In this document: positions 6,316 through 10,855 of the stretch, in pieces
How the letters are laid out: each line of letters starts with the position of its first letter
Position numbering within the stretch: position 1 is the first letter of the stretch
Virus record (IMG/VR): IMGVR_UViG_3300046777_002051
Coordinates: 1-21,569 of that record
DNA: 21,569 nucleotides
Source: a virus
Strand: one strand, 5' to 3'
Program-made: the position numbers and the translations under genes
The notes under the pieces: generated by a model
What the model was told of the DNA's origin: nothing
The model's input: only the letters and a program-made list of their open reading frames with translations
Databases searched by the model: none

Positions 6316-6670
6316 AGTTGTGATTAATACTGAGTATGGTGGCTTTGGACTTTCAGATATTGCTGTAGAACGCTACGGTGAATTAAAAGGACTTGGTCTT
6401 CATAAAGTATATGTGAGGAATTCAACCTCAACCGACATGTTTCATTGGCAAACTGCTAATGGTGTTGTTTTTATTCCTGGGTTGATTACTGACCGGCAAG
6501 ATCCTGCTCTAATTCGGGTTGTGGAAGAGTTAGGTATTGATGCAGTAAACAGCCCTTATTCTAGCCTTGAAGTAGTCGAGATTGCTGAAGGTACTGCTTA
6601 CCGTATTGGCGAGTATGATGGTTTGGAGTGGATTGAAGAGAGGGATAAGATTGAATGGAAGATAGCATGA
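6308..6670 (+). CDS. Conserved phage protein of the VINTxYGGF family, copy 1, 120 aa
   Basis: The start follows GAGGAGGAAG. The N-terminus MTKVVINTEYGGFGLSDIAV and the segment RQDPALIRVVEELG, followed by SLEVVEIAEGTAYRIGEYDG and a WIEERDKIEWKIA end, form a layout I recall from many tailed-phage proteins of unknown function. A close paralogue lies at 6946-7281, identical over much of the C-terminus. The two presumably arose by tandem duplication together with the coiled-coil gene in front of each. The function is unknown. Confidence 0.75.
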   Translation: MTKVVINTEYGGFGLSDIAVERYGELKGLGLHKVYVRNSTSTDMFHWQTANGVVFIPGLITDRQDPALIRVVEELGIDAVNSPYSSLEVVEIAEGTAYRIGEYDGLEWIEERDKIEWKIA

Positions 6671-6945
6671 GTGACATCGTGGAAAGGTGCACTGAATATC
6701 TTTCAGTGGGCGGCTTCTTCAATCCAGAAATGATGGACCACGAGAAGGTACGTGATCTTGTCATTGATTGTCGCACCGAGATCGAGCGGCTGCGGGAGGC
6801 ACTAGCTGGTAATGATCTCTATGTGAAAACATGGTCTGACGACTACGACGCAATGAAAATTGAGAACGAGCGGTTACGTGAAGAAGTGCAAAAGCTTCAA
6901 GATGAACTTTATTCACTGTACTACGCTCAGTCTATGGAGGAATAA
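6667..6945 (+). CDS. Coiled-coil protein, second copy of duplicated module, 92 aa
   Basis: The ATG at 6667 is chosen: it overlaps the previous stop as ATGA and has GGAAGA six bases upstream. The product begins MSDIVERCTEYLSVGGFFNP and carries two helical stretches (CRTEIERLREAL; IENERLREEVQKLQDELYSL). The end DELYSLYYA matches the end of the 5906 protein. It is immediately followed by the second VINTxYGGF gene, repeating the gene order of the first copy. Confidence 0.65.
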   Translation: MSDIVERCTEYLSVGGFFNPEMMDHEKVRDLVIDCRTEIERLREALAGNDLYVKTWSDDYDAMKIENERLREEVQKLQDELYSLYYAQSMEE

Positions 6946-7281
6946 ATGACTAAGATTGTTATTAATACCGCATATGGTGGCTTTTATCTTACTGAGGAAG
7001 CCACTGCACGGTATGTTGAGTTGAAAGGCAATGGTGCACGTAAGGTAGAGTCAGACGTCTATGTATACTGGGTGTTGCCTGATAGTACTGATTTTATTAA
7101 TGAAAACATTGATCGTGATGATCCGGTGCTAGTTCAAGTTGTTGAAGAACTCGGAGGAGAGGTAGCGGGTGATAGTCTTGAAGTAGTAGAGATTCCTGCT
7201 GGTACTACTTATCGGATTGCTGAGTATGATGGCAAGGAATGGATCGAAGAGCGAGATAAAATTAAATGGAAGATCGCATGA
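6946..7281 (+). CDS. Conserved phage protein of the VINTxYGGF family, copy 2, 111 aa
   Basis: The start follows TATGGAGGAATAA at once. The product (MTKIVINTAYGGFYLTEEAT...) keeps the same blocks as copy 1: YVELKGNGARKV, RDDPVLVQVVEELGG, SLEVVEIPAGTTYRIAEYDG and WIEERDKIKWKIA. It is about nine residues shorter, the difference lying in the central loop. Copy 2 looks closer to the form I associate with the family. Function is unknown; both copies appear intact. Confidence 0.75.
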   Translation: MTKIVINTAYGGFYLTEEATARYVELKGNGARKVESDVYVYWVLPDSTDFINENIDRDDPVLVQVVEELGGEVAGDSLEVVEIPAGTTYRIAEYDGKEWIEERDKIKWKIA

Positions 7282-7493
7282 GTGATGTAAAGAAACTATC
7301 TATAGCCTTTGAGATGCTTCCTGAAATGGTTGGTGATCCTATTTTAGAAGATGTTGCTATTAAAAAGGCACTAAAGCTAATGGCACAACGCTTACTAGAA
7401 GGTGGCTATATTAAAATCGATAAGGGAACCACGGATGGCACTCATTATATTGGGTTGTCTCTGTTAGTGAAGAAATTTCATGAGGTGAAGTGA
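7278..7493 (+). CDS. Hypothetical phage protein, 71 aa
   Basis: The ATG at 7278 overlaps the previous stop (ATGA) and has GGAAGA upstream, the same junction as at 6667, as expected if the duplication unit reached this point. The product (MSDVKKLSIAFEMLPEMVGD...) is helical, with an amphipathic segment AIKKALKLMAQRLLEGGYIK. Its N-terminus MSD- resembles that of the 6667 protein but the rest differs. No family is recognised. Confidence 0.55.
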   Translation: MSDVKKLSIAFEMLPEMVGDPILEDVAIKKALKLMAQRLLEGGYIKIDKGTTDGTHYIGLSLLVKKFHEVK

Positions 7494-7885
7494 TGGTAGA
7501 TATCGATTATAAGATCAAACAGTATATCACGGTCCTGCGCGATCCCAAGTACCATGTGTATTTCAAGCACAGGGAAGACTGGAAGTGGACAAGGATCCTT
7601 GACGTTGAATTCAACCTGTATAAGGAAGCATTGGGTTATGTGACCAAGCTCCAAAACGGAGAGCCAGAGCCCAGCACCTCTCGTCCCATTTCCTGGACTG
7701 TCCCTAACGGATTTGGGGGACAGGTGTATGTAGGTAGCGGTGGTGGTGGGGGGGCTGCCACGACTCCTCGCACAGTCGATGGTCTCAAGGCTGAGATTGC
7801 TTCTCTCAACTCAACAGTCGAATATCAAGCAGAGGTCATCAGAGGCCTGCGTGATGAGATCAGGGATCTGAAGCGATGGGATTGA
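7493..7885 (+). CDS. Hypothetical protein with Gly-rich linker and C-terminal coiled coil, 130 aa
   Basis: The start is the ATG in the TGATG overlap, with GAGGT six bases upstream; a GTG at 7490 is the alternative. The N-terminal 75 residues look globular (KYHVYFKHREDWKWTRILDV). A Gly linker follows (VGSGGGGGAATT, coded by a GGT/GGG run prone to slippage), then a helix (LKAEIASLNSTVEYQAEVIR) with coiled-coil character. The architecture of head, flexible linker and coiled coil suggests a binding or oligomerising protein. Confidence 0.6.
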   Translation: MVDIDYKIKQYITVLRDPKYHVYFKHREDWKWTRILDVEFNLYKEALGYVTKLQNGEPEPSTSRPISWTVPNGFGGQVYVGSGGGGGAATTPRTVDGLKAEIASLNSTVEYQAEVIRGLRDEIRDLKRWD

Positions 7886-8091
7886 CAAGGCAGACAGGGC
7901 GCATGCGCTATCGCGTAGTCACTACTGGATTGTTTGAAAAAAAGCAGCTGTTGGTGTTGCAATTTGAGTTTGAAGGTAGTAGGATGAGAATACTGGGTGG
8001 CCATCTTGAAAGGTATCAATCAACTTGGTGGGAAGATGCGACACCCGAGATGATAACTGTAACAGGTGGCAAGGTCGAAGAGCCTTGCTAA
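7876..8091 (+). CDS. Hypothetical phage protein, 71 aa
   Basis: It overlaps the previous gene by 10 bases. The product begins with a basic stretch (MGLTRQTGRMRYRVVTTGLF), followed by beta-like segments (KKQLLVLQFEFEG; MRILGGHLERYQ) and ends VEEPC. It is small, soluble and of no recognised family. Coding potential is supported by the overlap and by the lack of other frames here. Confidence 0.45.
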   Translation: MGLTRQTGRMRYRVVTTGLFEKKQLLVLQFEFEGSRMRILGGHLERYQSTWWEDATPEMITVTGGKVEEPC

Positions 8092-8103
8092 GTTAGGATT
8101 AGT

Positions 8104-8193
8104 ATGTTTGCGTTAGACCACATCCACATCGAAAACCTGATTGTCCTTGCGATGCAGGTTTACCTCGTATACAAAATGAAATCTCTCAGCTGA
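8104..8193 (+). CDS. Possible hydrophobic micropeptide, 29 aa
   Basis: AGGA lies about 7 bases before the ATG. The product MFALDHIHIENLIVLAMQVY plus LVYKMKSLS has a short hydrophobic centre and a basic end. It fills an otherwise empty gap between two genes and is followed closely by the next ribosome site GAAAGG. Evidence is limited to position, ribosome site and composition. Confidence 0.4.
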   Translation: MFALDHIHIENLIVLAMQVYLVYKMKSLS

Positions 8194-8208
8194 GAAAGGC
8201 CTAAAAAA

Positions 8209-8448
8209 ATGAATACCCTCGTTAACAAGTGGAACGCCATGAGCTCTCGTCGACGCGCAGGGATTGCGACTGGTGTGTTTGCTCTTGTAATTGCTGGAAT
8301 GAGCTACCTCCCTCCGTTCTTTGCAACCGGTGTGATGGTTCTGCTGTTCCTCGCTGTCGTCTACTCTGGTTTCGACCTCGTCTTCCATATCCTTGATATG
8401 AAGCGGAAGTGGAAGGAAGAAGATGAACGCAATTCCCGAAACGATTAA
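8209..8448 (+). CDS. Two-TM membrane protein, 79 aa
   Basis: GAAAGG precedes the ATG by about 9 bases. The N-terminus is basic (KWNAMSSRRRAG). Two hydrophobic helices follow (about residues 19-35 and 38-58, with PPFF at the turn), then a charged C-terminal tail (KRKWKEEDERN). This is a helical-hairpin topology with both ends probably cytoplasmic. The gene ends 26 bases inside the next gene. Function is unknown. Confidence 0.65.
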   Translation: MNTLVNKWNAMSSRRRAGIATGVFALVIAGMSYLPPFFATGVMVLLFLAVVYSGFDLVFHILDMKRKWKEEDERNSRND

Positions 8449-8755
8449 CGCTCACGCGGACAAGCTTCGGTTCATCGCAGATGGGTTCAACAACAGCAAT
8501 GTTGTTGACACCCAGACGCTCCGTGAAGCTGCTGACGAGCTCGAGCGACTGACAAAGAAGGCAAATGCTCTCGCTAGAATCGTTCGTCAACTTGACCTCG
8601 ACAGCTATCCTGAGATGTTCTTTATCTCAGGTGTCCTTGGTCAAAAGGATGAAATAAGTGGAATGCCAAGCCAAATTCTCGTTTGCCCTTCGTATGGTCT
8701 TGATGTATCATATGTGTATGAAAAAACAGACAGAGTGCTCTCACCTGAATGGTAA
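8423..8755 (+). CDS. Hypothetical phage protein, 110 aa
   Basis: The start lies within the end of the membrane-protein gene and has GGAAGAAG upstream. The first half is helical and starts with NAHADKLRFIADGFNNSN, then a leucine-rich stretch (LREAADELERLTKKANALAR). The second half is beta-like and ends VLSPEW. It resembles the many short phage proteins with an N-terminal coiled-coil helix, but no family is assigned. Confidence 0.6.
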   Translation: MNAIPETINAHADKLRFIADGFNNSNVVDTQTLREAADELERLTKKANALARIVRQLDLDSYPEMFFISGVLGQKDEISGMPSQILVCPSYGLDVSYVYEKTDRVLSPEW

Positions 8756-8758
8756 ACA

Positions 8759-8944
8759 ATGACTGAAAAGATATATACATCACATGGCTTTCCTACGCTG
8801 CACGACATTCGGATTGAGCTTCAAAAAAAGCTGTCTGATGCAATTTGGGAAAACCAGCCTGAACTTGCTGAACGTTTGAAGGATAGAATTAAGACTGTCG
8901 AATGGCGGATGGAGTACGGCGAAACGTACGATCCTCCCTTCTGA
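8759..8944 (+). CDS. Hypothetical phage protein, 61 aa
   Basis: It starts four bases after the previous stop. The product begins MTEKIYTSHGFPTLHDIRIE and has a long helix (LSDAIWENQPELAERLKDRI) in the style of UvrB/UvrC-type short helical hairpins, then YGETYDPPF. The spacing of Leu/Ile fits a coiled-coil hairpin. It ends eight bases before the tRNA-Met gene, so gene and tRNA are probably co-transcribed. Confidence 0.55.
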   Translation: MTEKIYTSHGFPTLHDIRIELQKKLSDAIWENQPELAERLKDRIKTVEWRMEYGETYDPPF

Positions 8945-8951
8945 TACAACT

Positions 8952-9027
8952 GGACCGGTAGCATAAAGGTCAATGCCATCAGCTCATAACTGATTTTATG
9001 GGGGTTCAAGTCCCTCCCGGTCTACCA
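8952..9027 (+). tRNA. tRNA-Met or tRNA-Ile2 (anticodon CAT)
   Basis: A complete cloverleaf with encoded CCA. Acceptor GGACCGG pairs with CCGGTCT (one G-U). The D arm is GCAT/ATGC and the anticodon stem ATCAG/CTGAT with loop CTCATAA. The T arm has loop TTCAAGT. It lies alone, 8 kb from the main tRNA cluster and inside the early-gene block. It is an elongator type, not an initiator, because the first acceptor pair is G-U. Whether it reads AUG, or AUA after lysidine modification, cannot be decided here. Confidence 0.88.
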
Positions 9028-9036
9028 ACTAAACTG

Positions 9037-9065
9037 TTGTCTTTTACGACAAAATTGCCTACGAT
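9037..9065 (+). promoter_or_regulatory. Early-type promoter P5
   Basis: TTGTCT (9037-9042), a 17-base spacer and TACGAT (9060-9065), ten bases after the tRNA-Met CCA end. The sequence before the -35 (AAACTG) keeps the CTG-TTG core of the other phage promoters. AAAGGAG and the ATG at 9090 follow. Confidence 0.5.
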
Positions 9066-9089
9066 GATTGAGAACAAAGGAGAACTGAT

Positions 9090-9275
9090 ATGGTTGTTAC
9101 TACATACGTTGTTGAATTTGAAAAGGTTCTTGCGTCTGGCGTTCTCAATGGTCTGACGATCAAGGATCGTATCCACTTTGCTGACGAAACCGATGCGAAG
9201 GAATGGGTACGTGATGTCAAGCGTTTCGATCGAGGCGCCCACTACACAAACTTCAACGTGAAGAAGGTTGCATGA
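9090..9275 (+). CDS. Hypothetical phage protein, 61 aa
   Basis: AAAGGAG precedes the ATG. The product begins MVVTTYVVEFEKVLASGVLN, continues with a helix containing DETDAKEWVRDVKRFDRG, and ends basic (NFNVKKVA). It is a small alpha/beta protein resembling many single-domain phage early proteins. It is the first gene after promoter P5. Its stop overlaps the next start. Confidence 0.6.
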   Translation: MVVTTYVVEFEKVLASGVLNGLTIKDRIHFADETDAKEWVRDVKRFDRGAHYTNFNVKKVA

Positions 9276-9508
9276 TGAATTTCAAGTTCCAAAGGATGGC
9301 CACTGGCGTCCTCATCATTCTTCTGATGACGAGCATTGTCAGCAATGTTCTTGAGGAGGATTGGAATCAGGTCCTTGCGTGGGGAAGTTGTTTGATGGCG
9401 TGGGGATATATTTTCTTCCTCGAGGGCAAGATAAAGCAGCTGCAGGATCTTCTTGATAAGATCCTTGCTGAGGTAATCATTGCTGAGAAGAAGGCTAACG
9501 ACGTCTGA
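9272..9508 (+). CDS. Two-TM protein with C-terminal helix, 78 aa
   Basis: Two adjacent ATGs (9272 and 9275) are possible; the second is better spaced from AAGG. The protein has two hydrophobic helices (about residues 10-27, TGVLIILLMTSIVSNV, and 34-50, LAWGSCLMAWGYIFFL), then a long amphipathic helix (KIKQLQDLLDKILAEVIIAE). The form is a membrane anchor with a cytoplasmic coiled coil. It converges with the holin gene, overlapping its 3' end by 14 bases; no terminator separates them. A lysis role is possible from context only. Confidence 0.6.
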   Translation: MMNFKFQRMATGVLIILLMTSIVSNVLEEDWNQVLAWGSCLMAWGYIFFLEGKIKQLQDLLDKILAEVIIAEKKANDV

Positions 9509-9875
9509 GGTCTTCCAGCTTCTCCTGACCTCGTGTCCAGGCAGCTACCCCAAGGATAGCACCAAACGCAATGTGGACGAGCCCACCATTTTCTAAGGTG
9601 AGGCTCGTCCATGGTTGATATGTATACTCAATCTGCAACGCTTTGTAGATGATAGGTTGGATTCCTGCAAGGAACGGAAAGCCAACGAAATCCATAAAAC
9701 AGATCAGCATATACAACCAGCCCATTGCTGGTCGCCAATATGTTTTGATCCAAGAAGGTTCTTTAGAATTGACGATAGGAGTGTAGACCAGGCCTTGTTG
9801 TGTTGGAGTCTGGTTGTCATAGTTCTCTTCTATCGTTGAGTCTGCGTCCTCATAGGCGCCAGCACGAATCGTCAT
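9495..9875 (-). CDS. Holin of the 3TM (gene-transfer-agent) type
   Basis: The only convincing minus-strand gene here, 126 aa. It has a polar N-terminal tail of about 45 residues, then a W-RPAMGWLYMLICFMDFVG helix, a segment QPWTSLTLENGGL, and a C-terminal helix HIAFGAILGVAAWTRGQEKL. The W-RP, DF, W-x-x-LTLxxGGLxHxxxGAILGVxAW-RGxEK pattern matches the Holin_3TM family (PF11351), known from gene transfer agents and phages of alphaproteobacteria. It would form membrane lesions that release endolysin; no endolysin is in the window. A late-type promoter at 9975-9982 (minus) suggests late expression. Confidence 0.7.
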   Translation of the reverse strand: MTIRAGAYEDADSTIEENYDNQTPTQQGLVYTPIVNSKEPSWIKTYWRPAMGWLYMLICFMDFVGFPFLAGIQPIIYKALQIEYTYQPWTSLTLENGGLVHIAFGAILGVAAWTRGQEKLEDLRRR

Positions 9876-9948
9876 AGTTTATCTCTTTTGATACATCATG
9901 ACGAAATGGCACATCGAGCTATCGAATTTAGGTATAGCAGATACGCCG

Positions 9949-9978
9949 TTGAAAATCCAACCAAAAAGCATATATATT
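9949..9978 (+). promoter_or_regulatory. Candidate sigma70-type promoter for hsp20
   Basis: TTGAAA (9949-9954) is followed 16-18 bases later by TATATATT (9971-9978). The predicted start near 9984 would place the GTAGCG hairpin at the very 5' end of the message and give a leader of about 57 bases. Confidence 0.45.
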
Positions 9979-9982
9979 TATG
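9975..9982 (-). promoter_or_regulatory. Candidate T4-type late promoter for the holin gene
   Basis: On the minus strand the sequence reads CATAAATA, one mismatch from the T4 late -10 consensus TATAAATA, about 100 bases upstream of the holin start. No -35 is needed for this promoter class. AT-rich sequence by chance is an alternative, since the same bases also serve as a possible -10 for hsp20 on the other strand. Confidence 0.4.
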
Positions 9983-10039
9983 TAGCGGCCTAAGAGGCGC
10001 TACAATCATTAACAAACCTTGCTTTAACAGGAGGTCTAC
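9982..10039 (+). promoter_or_regulatory. ROSE-like RNA thermometer in hsp20 leader
   Basis: Two hairpins make up the leader. The first is GTAGCG...CGCTAC (9982-9987/9998-10003), extended by CCT/AGG with one bulged G. The second pairs ACCTTGCT (10016-10023) with AGGAGGT (10029-10035) across the loop TTAAC, leaving one G bulged or in a G-G contact, so the whole ribosome site is masked. An anti-ribosome-site element U-U/C-GCU facing AGGA with an odd G is the signature of ROSE thermometers, which control small heat-shock genes in rhizobia and relatives. Function is inferred from sequence. Confidence 0.6.
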
Positions 10040-10555
10040 ATGACTACATTTCTTGGTGTGAACAACACTTCTCCATTTACTTCTCTTGATCGTTTTAGTG
10101 TCGGTTTCGACTCTATGTTTCGGAGAATTGAAGACTCGAGAGAAACTCTCTCGAAAGTGATGTCACAGAACTACCCACCTTATAATATCGTTAAACTTGA
10201 AGAAAACAAGTATGTAATTGAACTTGCAGTTGCCGGTATCTCTAAAGAGAATATTGATATCTCAACTCAAGACAACATACTGACTGTATCGGGAAAGACG
10301 ACCGTTGATGATCTGGTCAAGGAAGGTATTGAACTTACCTACTTGTATAAAGGGATCGCAGATCGCTCTTTCACTCGCAAGTTCACCCTTGCTGATACCG
10401 TAGAAGTCAAAAACGCAGAATTAGTAAACGGTATGTTGAGGATCCATCTGGAGAACATCATTCCAGATTCGAAGAGACCCAAGAAAGTAGAAATTGTAGA
10501 CTCTGTTGGTAAGGTGTCGGAAAAGACCCTACTCACAGAGGATAAAAATGGCTAA
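10040..10555 (+). CDS. hsp20: Small heat-shock protein, Hsp20 / alpha-crystallin family
   Basis: 171 aa. A variable N-terminus (about residues 1-45, with SLDRFSVGFDSMFRRIEDSR) precedes an IbpA-like alpha-crystallin domain: PPYNIVKLEENKYVIELAVA, GISKENIDISTQDNILTVSG, a loop with YLYKGIADRSFTRKFTLAD, and VKNAELVNGMLRIHLE. The G-x-L-x-I-x-L element is the usual dimer contact. A short polar tail follows. Such chaperones hold unfolding proteins as oligomers and are frequent in marine T4-like phages, where they are thought to help capsid or scaffold folding. AGGAGG lies 5 bases upstream of the ATG and appears masked by the leader. Confidence 0.93.
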   Translation: MTTFLGVNNTSPFTSLDRFSVGFDSMFRRIEDSRETLSKVMSQNYPPYNIVKLEENKYVIELAVAGISKENIDISTQDNILTVSGKTTVDDLVKEGIELTYLYKGIADRSFTRKFTLADTVEVKNAELVNGMLRIHLENIIPDSKRPKKVEIVDSVGKVSEKTLLTEDKNG

Positions 10556-10709
10556 CAAGATCACTACTGCACTTAATAGAATGAACCAGTACCTTACGAC
10601 AAAGAAGGAGCTCAGTGCTCTTACAGATCGTGAGCTAATCGATATCGGCATCTCACGCTGGGATATCAAGCAGGTTGCTCGCGAGCACGCTGCTAAGGTT
10701 TTCTACTAA
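10548..10709 (+). CDS. DUF1127 (YjiS-like) small protein, 53 aa
   Basis: The start overlaps the end of hsp20 by 8 bases and has GAGGAT upstream. The core LSALTDRELIDIGISRWDIK matches the DUF1127 consensus (L-x-x-L-x-D-x-x-L-x-D-I-G-I-x-R), preceded by a helical N-terminus (MANKITTALNRMNQYLTTKK). DUF1127 proteins are abundant in alpha- and gammaproteobacteria. At least one alphaproteobacterial member, CcaF1 of Rhodobacter, has been reported as an RNA-binding protein affecting RNA turnover. Coupling to hsp20 suggests joint heat or stress control. A phage role in host RNA metabolism is inference. Confidence 0.85.
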   Translation: MANKITTALNRMNQYLTTKKELSALTDRELIDIGISRWDIKQVAREHAAKVFY

Positions 10710-10710
10710 G

Positions 10711-10761
10711 ATGTGGCCTTACACTGTTGAAGAATTAGAGTTTATCAACGGACGTAAGTAA
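10711..10761 (+). CDS. Possible 16-residue peptide
   Basis: The ATG lies one base after the DUF1127 stop and the frame codes MWPYTVEELEFINGRK before TAA, directly ahead of the terminator. There is no strong ribosome site, but coupling to the upstream gene is possible. The composition (YTVEELEFI) is protein-like. It may also be only a spacer. Confidence 0.25.
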   Translation: MWPYTVEELEFINGRK

Positions 10762-10764
10762 CAA

Positions 10765-10793
10765 GAGGGGGCGAAAGCCCCCTCAACCTTTTT
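10765..10793 (+). terminator. Strong intrinsic terminator after hsp20-DUF1127
   Basis: Stem GAGGGGGC/GCCCCCTC (8 bp) with a GAAA tetraloop (10765-10784), followed by AACCTTTTT. It isolates the heat-shock unit from the replication genes. Confidence 0.92.
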
Positions 10794-10797
10794 CCCA

Positions 10798-10826
10798 TTG
10801 ACATTGTTGATGATAAATCGTACTAT
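10798..10826 (+). promoter_or_regulatory. Promoter for DNA polymerase operon
   Basis: TTGACA (10798-10803), a 17-base spacer and TACTAT (10821-10826), placed directly behind the terminator. Predicted start is near 10833, giving a leader of about 23 bases with AAGGAG (10838) before the ATG at 10856. It lacks the AATAGCTG extension seen in the small-gene promoters. Confidence 0.7.
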
Positions 10827-10855
10827 TGCAGGATTGCAAGGAGTAGCACTTTTTC

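Noticed and set aside
9615-9839. Plus-strand open frame opposite the holin gene
   Set aside because: The minus-strand holin has family motifs, TM helices and a ribosome site; the plus frame has none.
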